A stretch of DNA of 10,684 nt from Propionibacteriaceae bacterium (GCA_025923975.1 JAICEV010000090.1:1-10684); one strand, 5' to 3'; positions 1 through 6,958 are shown, counted from the stretch's first letter. The notes: a model not told the origin generated them from the letters alone. Program-made: numbers and translations.

Positions 1-432
1 TGGTTCCGGAATCAACGCCGCTGGCTCTGCGGCGGTGCGTGCTGCCACGACCTGACGGCCGTGGTCGCGATCGGCGTGCACGGCCTGTGGCACCGAGATC
101 ATCGTGATCACGGAGATCAACAGTCCGGCTGCGAACCGCTGCGGTGCATCGAAGCCGGGGAGCCGAATCCGAACGCGTTGCTGCGAGACGATCGCAAGGA
201 GCTCACTGATCACCGACAGCGTGAAGACTAGCCAGGCCAGCCAACCGACGATAGTGATCAGCCCAACCAAGATCATGTCATCAGCTGGTGCGAACAGTGC
301 ACGCCGCACGGCGCCCCATGTCAGCTCCTCCGGCAGCGGATTACCGCCGAGAAGGGCCAATGCAACGGGAACGCCGGCAGTACCGAGCAGGAGAGCGGCG
401 AGTGAACCCAGCCCGCGAATCAGCCGAGCCAT
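1..432 (-). CDS. Multi-pass membrane protein, N-terminal part, resembling the LysM/BTAD protein of actinobacterial tad loci (partial)
   Basis: Reading the minus strand from the ATG at 432 gives 144 codons with no stop before the window edge, so the gene is cut at its 3' side. The product starts MARLIRGLGSLAALLLG and has three hydrophobic segments, at about residues 7-28, 51-80 and 99-119. The second contains GWLAWLVF and the first is followed by GGNPLPEEL. This N-terminus resembles the large LysM-domain and BTAD-type putative regulator that follows tadC in many actinobacterial tad loci. The LysM and regulatory domains themselves would lie outside the window, so that identity is inference from the N-terminus and position. 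The start lacks its own strong ribosome-binding site. It overlaps by one base (TGATG) the stop of a 7-codon leader ORF that does have one. A repeat-bearing gap of 158 bp separates it from tadC. Confidence 0.75.
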   Translation of the reverse strand, partial: MARLIRGLGSLAALLLGTAGVPVALALLGGNPLPEELTWGAVRRALFAPADDMILVGLITIVGWLAWLVFTLSVISELLAIVSQQRVRIRLPGFDAPQRFAAGLLISVITMISVPQAVHADRDHGRQVVAARTAAEPAALIPEP

Positions 433-455
433 CAACAGACCGCTCGCTCAGCCAT
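432..455 (-). other. Possible 7-codon leader ORF coupled to the downstream membrane-protein gene
   Basis: On the minus strand an ATG at 455 is preceded, five bases away, by the purine-rich GGAAGGAAG (461-469), a strong Shine-Dalgarno match. The frame encodes MAERAVC and stops with TGA at 434-432, whose last base is the first base of the next gene's ATG. This looks like a translation-coupling leader. It could also be the true N-terminus of the next gene disconnected by an indel. I see the sequence arrangement; function is inferred. Confidence 0.4.
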
Positions 456-590
456 ACCAGCTTCCTTCCCCACTTTTGAGCCGGTCGCGACCAATCGACT
501 CCCCGCACCTACTGTTTCGAGACTGACCAGCGATGGGAACCACAAGGTGTTGTCCGTTCGCTCGAGGTGTTGTCAGTTCCAAGGCAAACA
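433..590. other. Spacer between tadC and the left-edge gene
   Basis: These 158 bases hold the leader ORF (432-455), a 10-bp perfect palindrome GGTCGCGACC at 483-492, and two copies of a 15-bp direct repeat at 545-579. I see no convincing T-tract terminator after tadC and no clear -35/-10 pair. The region may therefore be transcribed through, or may hold an unrecognised promoter for the left-edge gene. Confidence 0.6.
545..579 (+). repeat. Two direct repeats, 20-bp period, AGGTGTTGTC(C/A)GTTC
   Basis: Copy 1 is 545-559 and copy 2 is 565-579. They match at 14 of 15 positions, and their starts are exactly 20 bp apart. The same core, GTGTTGTC(A/C)G, recurs in a cluster at 8629-8695 in the same orientation, on the other side of the tad genes. 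Spacing of two helical turns suggests protein-binding sites or the multiply repeated end of an insertion element. No transposase gene is in the window. Confidence 0.75.
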
Positions 591-1481
591 TCAGGCGACC
601 AGGATCCTGAGCATGGCGGCGACCAAGAAGATGAGGCCGAAGATCAACGCCGGCAACGTCATATAGATGGTCATGCCTTCGGCAGCGGCACTTGCCTTGA
701 TCTGCTCACGAGTCAGATGGGCGTCGCGCAGCTCGCGAACGCGGGCCCGCAATGTCCCTGATAAAGCGGCGCCGGTCTCGTCCAGTTGCATCACATCAGC
801 GACATCTGCAAGCTCGGGAAGCTTCAGCTGGTCCGACAACCTGCGAAGCTCGGCGTACGGGGATTGCTGTTCGAGCCGCGCCCGTTCGAGTGCTGTCCGG
901 ATGTGGACGAAGAGCGGCGCATCGCTCAGAGCAGCGGCGTTGTGCAGTGCCTGGGTGGCTGAGGCGTTTGTCAGACGCTCTAAAGTCACCAGGTCGATGT
1001 AGATCAGCAGTGCCTCAGCAGCTCCGGTCCAGGCGCTCGTCGTGGCGCGACGGAGCAGCAGGTCGGGGACGAAGAAGCCAATCACGCCACCAACTACCAC
1101 AGCGATCGCGGGTATCGGGCTGAGATGACCGGTCAGGTAGCTGAACGCGCCACCAGCGAGCGCCGGCAGCACCGCACCGATGATCGCCATTACGGCCTTG
1201 TCGGCATAGAACTCTGCGATCGGTTTGTCCTGCAGCCGCAGTGCTCGACGCTGTCCGTTGGTCAGCGGGATGGGCACCACGCGGTAGAGGAATCCGCCCA
1301 AGCGCTCGGACCGGCTGGCGGCCGGACCGATGTCGCGGGAGGACGTGTGGTTCGTACCGTCAGCACCGATACGGTCCAGGGCAGCGTCCAGCCGTGGAGT
1401 GGTACGGGTGAGGGCGACCACGAGGCAGCTGATGCCCGCGGCTACCAAGATGCCGGAGAGCAACACCAGGGTGACGGTCAT
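591..1481 (-). CDS. tadC: TadC-like type II secretion F-domain membrane platform protein
   Basis: This is a 296-aa integral membrane protein of the GspF/TadC family, which forms the inner-membrane platform with TadB and is driven by the TadA ATPase. Hydrophobic segments lie at about residues 4-24, 97-115, 122-142 and 272-293. The soluble F-domain between the last two carries the family-like stretch ALLIYIDLVTLERL (about 157-170), then ADVMQLDETGAALSGTLRAR (about 227-246), close to the usual QADRYGTPLA-type signature. The ATG at 1481 overlaps the tadB stop in an ATGA, indicating translational coupling. Length and membrane pattern fit the family. TadB and TadC are paralogues, and the assignment here rests on gene order (second of the pair after tadA) and on the long N-terminal membrane region. 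Confidence 0.88.
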   Translation of the reverse strand: MTVTLVLLSGILVAAGISCLVVALTRTTPRLDAALDRIGADGTNHTSSRDIGPAASRSERLGGFLYRVVPIPLTNGQRRALRLQDKPIAEFYADKAVMAIIGAVLPALAGGAFSYLTGHLSPIPAIAVVVGGVIGFFVPDLLLRRATTSAWTGAAEALLIYIDLVTLERLTNASATQALHNAAALSDAPLFVHIRTALERARLEQQSPYAELRRLSDQLKLPELADVADVMQLDETGAALSGTLRARVRELRDAHLTREQIKASAAAEGMTIYMTLPALIFGLIFLVAAMLRILVA

Positions 1482-2353
1482 CGGTGCTCCCCGAGAAGGA
1501 TGCGCGGTCTCTCGCGCTGGTGCGCCTTGCGCCGCATCAAGATCAGCGATGCCAAGTACATGATCAACAGCAGCGAGAGCAGCGCCTGGCCCAGCGGCGT
1601 TCGGTACGGCGCGAAGAACTCCGGCGAGAACAAGAACACCAGGACCAGAGTTGAGAGCGAGATCACAGTCACCTGCCGGACCACGACGTACGGTTTGGAT
1701 CGCTCGACCTCAATAGCCCGTCGACCCTTGAGTTGCGCCTGAATCGAGTCGGCGAGGGCCTTGAGCGTGATCGATGCTCCATTGGCGCCGCGGCTCGACG
1801 CCAGGATGAGTGCGGCGATGACAGCGTCGGCGTCAGGCGAGTCGACCGCGTCAGCGAACCGCATCAGGGCATCGCGGGTTTCCCAACGGTTGTTCAGCCT
1901 GGTCACCAGCAGGCTGATCTCATCGGCGAGCAGCGCTGGAGCGGTACGCCGCGAGATCCGGATCGCATCGGTGATCGACTTGCCGGTGGCCAGGGTCGCG
2001 GCCAGTGAGCGCACCCAGCGATCCAGCGCCTCGAGCAGTTCGACGTCGCGTGCTCTGGGAAGGATCAGTAGATAAGGAAGCCCGATCGCGAGTGCCGGTA
2101 GTACCACAACCAAGATCAGCCATCCGGTCAGCACCGCTAGGAGGCAACCCATGACCACGCTGAGCAGCAAGATCAGGTCGCGGTGCCGGCCGCGTCTGCC
2201 TGCGGGACGTCGAGTGAGGCGGGCCCATAGTTCGCCAGCCGACTCATGACGTCGGCCGGCCGCTCGGGGAGTCTGTCGTTGTAACCCGACCACGATTCCA
2301 ACCAGCCCGCCGATGATCAACAAGCCGGCCGTGATCGCAAGGACCCCACTCAC
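1478..2353 (-). CDS. tadB: TadB-like type II secretion F-domain membrane platform protein
   Basis: The product is a 291-aa GspF/TadB-family protein that would form the cytoplasmic-membrane platform of the pilus machine together with TadC. Hydrophobic segments lie at about residues 3-24, 60-98 (two helices), 226-243 and 253-273. The F-domain at about 109-220 contains LDRWVRSLAATLATGKSITD, resembling the 'LR.GLSLPQAL' pattern of the family, and ends before the penultimate helix. The start is a GTG at 2353 whose GTGA overlaps the tadA stop, so tadA and tadB are translationally coupled. Its own stop overlaps the tadC ATG in the same way. Nothing looks truncated, and confidence is high from order, topology and motif resemblance. 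Confidence 0.9.
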   Translation of the reverse strand: MSGVLAITAGLLIIGGLVGIVVGLQRQTPRAAGRRHESAGELWARLTRRPAGRRGRHRDLILLLSVVMGCLLAVLTGWLILVVVLPALAIGLPYLLILPRARDVELLEALDRWVRSLAATLATGKSITDAIRISRRTAPALLADEISLLVTRLNNRWETRDALMRFADAVDSPDADAVIAALILASSRGANGASITLKALADSIQAQLKGRRAIEVERSKPYVVVRQVTVISLSTLVLVFLFSPEFFAPYRTPLGQALLSLLLIMYLASLILMRRKAHQRERPRILLGEHR

Positions 2354-3888
2354 GGATGGCGCCGTGCTGTCGGGTGGTGTCGGTTCGAAGGGGGAAGGTC
2401 GCGACGGAATGGGAGCAACTCCGCCTCGAAGTCGGCGTCCGGGAAGAACCCCGCAGATTGGCTGCCGGTGCCAGTGGCGTGGTAGGTGAGATGGGTAACC
2501 GGACGTCCGTGCTCGATCGCACGAGTGACTTGCCGGATCTCAGACACGTAGCGGCGGCGGGTGCCGCCCTTCCACGTCTCGTCCACCAGCTTCACATAGA
2601 TGAAGAGATGGATGTTGTGGGCAATCTGGCGGTACGCCTCATCAACAGTCAGCACGCCACCTTGTGCAACTCGGGACGCCAGGCGGTCCATCGTCGACGC
2701 CGCCGAGTAGGAATGGGTGGTGCTCAATGTGCCGGTGCCAGCCTGCATAGCCTCGAACATCGCCGCCGCCTCGCCGCCTCGGACTTCACCAACTACCAGC
2801 CGTGACAGGTTCTGCCGCAAGGCCTCCGGCACCAGCTCAGAGATCGTGAAGTCACCGACTCGGCTGCCGCCAGACGTCTCACCGTGGCCGACGCGAGCCT
2901 GCAGCGCCAGGATGTTCTCCCGACCTGGCTGGAGATGGCTCATCAGCTCGTAATCTGTCTCCAGGGTGCCGAATCGCTCGTTGAGCGGGATGGAGTTGAT
3001 CAAGGCACGCAGCAGAGTGGTCTTGCCAGCACCCTGGTCACCAGAGATCACCATGGACTTCCGCGCCAAGATCGCTGCGTCTAGGAACTGCGCCACCTCG
3101 TATGGCATCAGTCCACCGTCGGCAAGATCAGCCAAGGATACGTCGGTGAGGGTGTGTTGACGGATCACGATGCTCGGTCGGTACGACAAGCCGAAAGCCA
3201 TGGCGTGCAGGCGGAATCGCTCGCCGAGTGCCAGCGTCATTGTGGGGTGGGTGTCATCGAACGGACGCGACGGTTCGCTGTTCTGGCCCAGAAAGCGGAT
3301 CGCCTCCACCAGTTCCGTATCGCTGTCGGCAACTGGCGGCATTTGCTGGCGCCGCCCGTCGCCGTACTGAACGACCACCGAGTCCCAGCCGTGGATCTCG
3401 ATGTTCTCCACCTCAGGCATTTCAAGGAGCGGCTGGAGCCTGCCGTAGCCGAAAACAGCATTCTCGACCGCGGTGACGTACGCCTCCTCCTGGACTGGTG
3501 ACCAGAGCTCCGCGCCGCTTCGGTGCAAGGATCGAACATGATCACTGACCACGCGGCGTATGATGGCGCGGCCGAGCAGCAGCCGATCATCGCTAGCGAG
3601 CGGACGGCCGGTCGACTTTGCGTGCTCCTCGGCCTCGTCAGTGATGATCTCGGAGGCGCGCCGGCGAAGATCAACGACCTGTAACCAGTCAAGATCAGCG
3701 GTCGGCAACTGAGCGCGGCTAAGCCGCAGTTCATCGGAACTGTAGACGCCAAATGGCTCGTGCCGCTGGTGCGCAGTGATCTCACGCGTAGGATTGCCGA
3801 CCGCCTGCGTCAGCTCTCGGTCGTAGTCGACGAACATCGGGATATCCGTCAGGGAGGCAGACGGCTCGGTCGAGCGCGATTCATTCAT
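2350..3888 (-). CDS. tadA: TadA/CpaF-family secretion ATPase
   Basis: This 512-aa GspE/VirB11-type hexameric ATPase powers Flp/Tad pilus assembly or secretion at the cytoplasmic membrane. Residues about 70-270 form the N-terminal domain typical of CpaF, with 'VENAVFGYGRLQPLLEMPEVENI' features around 141-163. Walker A is GDQGAGKTT at 283-291. The Asp-box equivalent is TLETDYEL at 308-315, a variant of the usual 'TIEDTAEL'. The Walker B region is LSRLVVGEVRGGE at 361-373 with the glutamate at 368, and the His-box is TLSTTHSYSA at 387-396. All motifs for ATP hydrolysis appear present. The ATG at 3888 lies two bases after the stop of the CpaE-like gene. A later in-frame Met at residue 18 is an alternative start. 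The N-terminal 60 residues are poorly conserved in type. Confidence 0.95.
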   Translation of the reverse strand: MNESRSTEPSASLTDIPMFVDYDRELTQAVGNPTREITAHQRHEPFGVYSSDELRLSRAQLPTADLDWLQVVDLRRRASEIITDEAEEHAKSTGRPLASDDRLLLGRAIIRRVVSDHVRSLHRSGAELWSPVQEEAYVTAVENAVFGYGRLQPLLEMPEVENIEIHGWDSVVVQYGDGRRQQMPPVADSDTELVEAIRFLGQNSEPSRPFDDTHPTMTLALGERFRLHAMAFGLSYRPSIVIRQHTLTDVSLADLADGGLMPYEVAQFLDAAILARKSMVISGDQGAGKTTLLRALINSIPLNERFGTLETDYELMSHLQPGRENILALQARVGHGETSGGSRVGDFTISELVPEALRQNLSRLVVGEVRGGEAAAMFEAMQAGTGTLSTTHSYSAASTMDRLASRVAQGGVLTVDEAYRQIAHNIHLFIYVKLVDETWKGGTRRRYVSEIRQVTRAIEHGRPVTHLTYHATGTGSQSAGFFPDADFEAELLPFRRDLPPSNRHHPTARRHP

Positions 3889-3890
3889 GA

Positions 3891-4676
3891 TCAGCCGCTG
3901 ACCAACTCTGCCGAACGTTGCAGACTGCTCGACAACTGTGACGCTGCATCACGAATGCTGCGGATCAACGGCGACGTCTCGAATCGCCGGTGTCGCGGAT
4001 GTCCGTCGGAGAGGTGGACGGCAGCCTGCCGGTCGTGAGCGATGCTCGTGATCACCGGGACGTCCAGGGCTCTGGCGATCTCACTTCGTCGGTACGGCTG
4101 GTTCTCGCCCACGACGATCAGCCCTATATGTTCGCGATCCGCGGAAGTGAGCCGAGGATGATCCCGAAGCGTCGGAAGGTGGACTCGGGCACTCATGATC
4201 GACCGCAATGTCGACGTAACGACTACTGCAGTCACCGCACTACGCTCCAGCAGCGCGGCAGGTGGTCCAGATGGCCCGATCCGACCGCAGTCGACGATCA
4301 CGTCCATATCGACTTCACCCAGCCGGTCGAAAGCCTCGGCCAAGTCTTCCCAGACGCCGCCGAAATGAATTGCGCTTGCCGGCTTGGTGAAACCGGGCAC
4401 TAACAGCCGACGGCTCTCCTCCTCAGCCGACAAGGGAAGCGTCTGGTCGAGAACCGCCTCTCGAAGTGGACGACGGTCACGGTGGGCCTCGGCCACACGC
4501 AACAGACCTTTGCCACCTGCCGAGCGACCGCCGAGGTAGCCGGCCAGGATCGCCTGATGGGCTCCCGGATCGCAATCCGCGAGCAAGATCGGCCGGGGCC
4601 AGGTGAGGGCCAGACCAACGGCCAGAGTGGTGACCCCAGGTGATCCGCCAACGGAGGCCAACAGAAGTATCGCCAT
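3891..4676 (-). CDS. CpaE/MinD-like protein with a lysine-less P-loop
   Basis: The product is a 261-aa SIMIBI/MinD-fold protein of the kind placed beside tadA (CpaE/TadZ position), expected to act in localising or regulating the pilus machine at the membrane. The fold is suggested by MAILLLASVGGSPGVTT at the N-terminus, LLADCDPGA (residues 31-39, like the 'D.DP' motif after switch I) and DVIVDCGRIG (125-134, like Walker B). The P-loop reads GGSPGVTT (10-17): both the catalytic lysine and the signature lysine of the deviant Walker A are missing, so ATP binding may be altered or lost. The open frame extends upstream to 4772 inside the previous gene. The ATG at 4676 is preferred because it follows the previous stop by 7 bases and has AGGTGAT upstream. 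The gap to tadA is two bases. Confidence 0.85.
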   Translation of the reverse strand: MAILLLASVGGSPGVTTLAVGLALTWPRPILLADCDPGAHQAILAGYLGGRSAGGKGLLRVAEAHRDRRPLREAVLDQTLPLSAEEESRRLLVPGFTKPASAIHFGGVWEDLAEAFDRLGEVDMDVIVDCGRIGPSGPPAALLERSAVTAVVVTSTLRSIMSARVHLPTLRDHPRLTSADREHIGLIVVGENQPYRRSEIARALDVPVITSIAHDRQAAVHLSDGHPRHRRFETSPLIRSIRDAASQLSSSLQRSAELVSG

Positions 4677-4683
4677 TTCAAGA

Positions 4684-5388
4684 TCACCTACCTGCGTCCC
4701 GGACGATGGCAATCCGATCCTGGGCCGCCAGCATCGCGATGGTCGGTGCGGCGCCAGCCTCGACATCGACATTGACCAAGATTGAGGTGCCGTCGGCTCC
4801 AGGCGATTGATCGATCACCCGGCCGACGAAGATGCTGCCCTCGAGTTCGTCGGCTGGGGAGCTGTCGGCTGCGGCTGGCATTGCGATCAGGCGTACCAGA
4901 GAAGAGGGGAGGAGCAGATTGCTCGGCGCGCGGCCAGGCGCCAATTTCAGCCCCACGATCGCACGCCCCTCAGCCGGAATGGCTTGATCAACTACGGCAG
5001 TCGAGGGGACGACCGATCCCTCGATGAGGTCGTACGCGGCTCGCCTGCCGACAAGATCGGCGATCTTGGTGGCAGGAACGGTCTGCGGCAGCGAGCCGCC
5101 ACGTAAGGTGATCGTCGTCAGGTCACCCTGTTCGATCGTCTCGCCGCGGTAGACCGTATGAGCTGCTGCGACAACGGCAGTTTCGCCTGCGACCCGCGCG
5201 TAGATCACGTACGAGAGCAGGCCGCCGAGGCACAAGGCAACAATGCCGAGCGCGATCCACTTCGGGTTGCGCCGGCCAGGCATTCGAGGTGGCGGCGGCG
5301 TGACCGAACCCCCTGCGGCAGACGCAGCCTTCGATTTTCGCGTTTTCTCAGGCGATCTCGCGGTACGCGACTCAATGTCAATGGTCAT
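4684..5388 (-). CDS. SAF-domain protein, CpaB/RcpC-like Flp pilus assembly factor
   Basis: This 234-aa protein has a basic, proline-rich cytoplasmic N-terminus (PPPPR at 31-35), one membrane helix at about 44-64 and an extracytoplasmic SAF domain at about 72-135. Diagnostic stretches are VVAAAHTVYRGETIEQGDL and LVGRRAAYDLIEGSVV, the pattern seen in CpaB, RcpC and AFP-like proteins. CpaB/RcpC proteins are periplasmic assembly factors of Tad systems. In Gram-positives this form presumably sits on the outer face of the membrane or meets the cell wall. The ATG at 5388 has GAGGAA about eight bases upstream and follows the TadG-like stop by 34 bases. There is no sign of damage. Confidence 0.88.
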   Translation of the reverse strand: MTIDIESRTARSPEKTRKSKAASAAGGSVTPPPPRMPGRRNPKWIALGIVALCLGGLLSYVIYARVAGETAVVAAAHTVYRGETIEQGDLTTITLRGGSLPQTVPATKIADLVGRRAAYDLIEGSVVPSTAVVDQAIPAEGRAIVGLKLAPGRAPSNLLLPSSLVRLIAMPAAADSSPADELEGSIFVGRVIDQSPGADGTSILVNVDVEAGAAPTIAMLAAQDRIAIVRDAGR

Positions 5389-5422
5389 TGTTGATTCCTC
5401 GAGCTCTGAAGGTTGGTGCGTC

Positions 5423-5857
5423 TCATCGGGAGGCTCCGGTGGCCACGATGTTGGCCCGAGCCGAGCCGCGGCCGACGATCGAGCCGATACCTATGACTGA
5501 GAGAAAGATCGTTGGCTCCTGCGCGCTGGTCGTCACCACAACCACCCCATTAGTGATCGAAATCGTGCCATGGACGCCTGGCTGACCGGCGAGGTAAGTC
5601 TTCGCAGCGAGCACAGCAGCGCTAGCCGCATCTCTATCGCCGAGCTGTTGGGTGGCTGCGGCGTTGCCGGCGGCGCGGCCGGCTCCGGCCGCGGCCGACT
5701 CGGCTCGGCTCGTGGCCGTGACCTTCTGGCCGCCGTCGATCACCAGTCCAGTCGTAATGATCAACGCGCTCATGATCACCAGCACAAATAGGTTGATCGC
5801 TTGTCCGCGCTCGTCCTGCGCTGTCCTCAGCTTTATGATCGACTCCTTAATGATCAT
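5423..5857 (-). CDS. TadG-like pilus-assembly (pseudopilin) protein
   Basis: The product is 144 aa, with a short basic leader ending DERG (residues 15-18), a hydrophobic helix at about 20-43 (QAINLFVLVIMSALIITTGL) and then an exported Ala-rich region with SRAESAAAGAGRAAG. This is the layout of TadG/'Flp pilus-assembly TadE/G-like' proteins, which are membrane-anchored partners of the pilin. The frame stays open upstream to 6325, but that part is a shadow of the preceding TadE gene. The ATG at 5857 is chosen because it overlaps the TadE stop as ATGA and encodes a normal leader. The residue at +5 after the RG site is Leu, not Glu, so processing by a prepilin peptidase is uncertain. It lies 34 bases ahead of the SAF-domain gene. 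Confidence 0.85.
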   Translation of the reverse strand: MIIKESIIKLRTAQDERGQAINLFVLVIMSALIITTGLVIDGGQKVTATSRAESAAAGAGRAAGNAAATQQLGDRDAASAAVLAAKTYLAGQPGVHGTISITNGVVVVTTSAQEPTIFLSVIGIGSIVGRGSARANIVATGASR

Positions 5858-6297
5858 CGGCTGCGATAGGTATCGAGGGCGGCGGACCCGCGACCGTTGA
5901 GCGGGATGGAGCCGGGCCAGCCCGGAAGGAAGACGTCGGAGAAGTCGACGATGCACAAGATCGTCGAAGTGACCGTTGACGGGGTACCGACTGGAACCGC
6001 AAAAGCCGCCGTGTTGATGGAGACCGATGTTGATCTGCAGCGCAGTCCAGCGGTTGTGAGCGATTGTGATCCGGCATCGCGGCCCGCGACGGTAGCAGCG
6101 GCCGCCGAGCGAGTCAGTGATGCGGCTCGGGCGGCGGTTTGGGCAGCCTCGTTGACAGCGGTACGCGCGAACCAGAGGCGCCCGCCGGCCACCAGCAGCC
6201 CGAGAATGAGCAGCAGTGCTGGTACGAACAGCGTCAGCTCCACGGCGGCGGCTCCACGCTGGTCCTCCGCCGCGTTGCGGTGCAGGCTGATGATCAT
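5854..6297 (-). CDS. tadE: TadE-family pseudopilin
   Basis: This 147-aa TadE-like minor pilin has a leader ending DQRG (residues 12-15) followed by AAAVELTLFVPALLLILGLL. Glutamate stands at +5 of the predicted site, exactly as in canonical TadE and Flp prepilins, followed by a helix to about residue 38. Beyond it is the NEAAQTAARAAS region typical of TadE proteins. Two cysteines at 87 and 115 could form a disulfide in the exported part. The C-terminus carries a Gly/Pro-rich DVFLPGWPGSIPLNG stretch. The ATG at 6297 overlaps the previous stop (ATGA), and its own stop overlaps the TadG start in the same way. Role: pseudopilin or assembly priming in the Tad pilus. This is the only one of the four pilin-type proteins here with a fully canonical site. 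Confidence 0.9.
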   Translation of the reverse strand: MIISLHRNAAEDQRGAAAVELTLFVPALLLILGLLVAGGRLWFARTAVNEAAQTAARAASLTRSAAAATVAGRDAGSQSLTTAGLRCRSTSVSINTAAFAVPVGTPSTVTSTILCIVDFSDVFLPGWPGSIPLNGRGSAALDTYRSR

Positions 6298-6671
6298 GGT
6301 TGGGTAACCCGCTCAAGAGGCGCAACAGCCGTCTCGTTGATCCGGCCGAGGTCCAGGTCGAAGATCATCGGCGAATACGCCGAGACCTCAGCGGTGGCAG
6401 TCGTCCCGGTCCGCTTGACGCGTACCGAAATGCTTTTCAAGCCTCCAGAACTGGCAATCGATTCACCCAGATGCTCAGCATCGGCCGCACTCCCGTAGCT
6501 GCCGCGGGCCACGTCGACTGCTGCAGTCGCTGCTCGCTGTGCGACATTGCGGCCATGGAGAAAGATGCCAGCCTGGATGATCCCGAGGGTCAGGAGCATC
6601 AGAAGAGGCCAGAGAACCGCCCACTGCACGCTTTCACTGAGGCCGCGCTCATCGCGGCCCATAACCTGCAC
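6294..6671 (-). CDS. TadE-like pseudopilin of the actinobacterial 'ERGLSES' type
   Basis: The product is 125 aa from a GTG at 6671, or 122 aa from an ATG at 6662; neither has a strong ribosome-binding site, so coupling to the pilin stop at 6675 is likely. DERG (residues 7-10) is followed by LSESVQWAVLWPLLMLLTLG, a hydrophobic helix to about 38, and then FLHGRNVAQRAATAAVDVARG, the TadE helix pattern. The exported C-terminal part contains SISVRVKRTGTTATAEVSAY, a beta-rich segment common to TadE proteins. Glutamate is at +3 after the RG site instead of +5. It probably works as a minor pilin or pseudopilin alongside the next gene. Its stop overlaps the next ATG (ATGA). Confidence 0.88.
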   Translation of the reverse strand: MQVMGRDERGLSESVQWAVLWPLLMLLTLGIIQAGIFLHGRNVAQRAATAAVDVARGSYGSAADAEHLGESIASSGGLKSISVRVKRTGTTATAEVSAYSPMIFDLDLGRINETAVAPLERVTQP

Positions 6672-6674
6672 GGG

Positions 6675-6866
6675 TCAGAGTTTGGGGAGCTTGGCGCGGA
6701 CGTAAACCGTGATCAAAGTGATCACTATCCCGGCAACCGTAACGGCTCCGGCCAGCAAGATCGCATTCTCCGCCGATTGACTGAGACCGCGCTCGTTGCG
6801 AGACCGGGGATCTTTGAGCAGGACAAACAGTCCCACCATGACGGCGGCGTAGCGCTGGACCTTCAT
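6675..6866 (-). CDS. Small pilin-like protein (candidate Flp-type major pilin)
   Basis: This is a 63-aa protein. The ATG at 6866 is chosen over earlier in-frame ATGs at 6899 and 6893 because AAAGGA sits six bases ahead of it. A palindrome at 6888-6903 also covers the earlier starts. The leader has a hydrophobic patch (6-17), then SRNERG (22-27), LSQSAENAILLAG and a helix to about residue 56, ending VRAKLPKL. The RG site plus helix resembles type IVb prepilins and matches the site in the next protein (ERGLSES), so this may be the major pilin. A mature form of only 36 residues would be short for Flp, and Glu falls at +6, not +5. It is the first gene after the regulatory-looking spacer. Pilin identity is inference from position and motif. 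Confidence 0.72.
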   Translation of the reverse strand: MKVQRYAAVMVGLFVLLKDPRSRNERGLSQSAENAILLAGAVTVAGIVITLITVYVRAKLPKL

Positions 6867-6887
6867 GGATTTCCTTTCGGGGGCAGA

Positions 6888-6903
6888 CTTCATGATCATG
6901 AAG
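6888..6903. promoter_or_regulatory. 16-bp perfect palindrome upstream of the pilin-like gene
   Basis: CTTCATGATCATGAAG reads identically on both strands. It lies 21 bases upstream of the chosen pilin ATG and is followed directly by the 8-bp palindrome CCCTAGGG (6904-6911). Position and perfect dyad symmetry suggest a repressor or activator operator, or an mRNA hairpin near the ribosome-binding site. No regulator gene is identified. Confidence 0.5.
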
Positions 6904-6919
6904 CCCTAGGGGGATAGCG

Positions 6920-6946
6920 CACCGCGACGGGCATCTGCTCGCGGTG
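6920..6946. terminator. Hairpin between the exported-protein gene and the pilin-like gene
   Basis: CACCGCGA (6920-6927) and TCGCGGTG (6939-6946) form a perfect 8-bp GC-rich stem with an 11-base loop, beginning 13 bases past the stop of the exported-protein gene in the minus-strand reading. No U-tract follows. It could be a partial terminator of the kind seen in high-GC actinobacteria, or a processing and stability element separating the pilin message from the upstream genes. Confidence 0.45.
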
Positions 6947-6958
6947 GGTCTGAAATGA

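Noticed and set aside
104..526. 140-codon plus-strand open frame at the left end
   Set aside because: It lies antisense to the left-edge membrane-protein gene, whose minus frame shows clear membrane helices and a tad-locus resemblance. The plus frame is low-complexity Arg/Ser-rich sequence.
1125..1742. 205-codon plus-strand open frame
   Set aside because: It is antisense to the tadB/tadC junction and has no recognisable motif; long antisense frames are expected in GC-rich genes.
5858..6325. N-terminal extension of the TadG-like frame
   Set aside because: The extension is Arg-rich, overlaps the whole tadE gene in another frame, and precedes a well-placed ATG that overlaps the tadE stop.
6300..6917. 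205-codon plus-strand open frame opposite the pilin and TadE-like genes
   Set aside because: It is a shadow of the coupled minus-strand genes and would run through the palindrome region.
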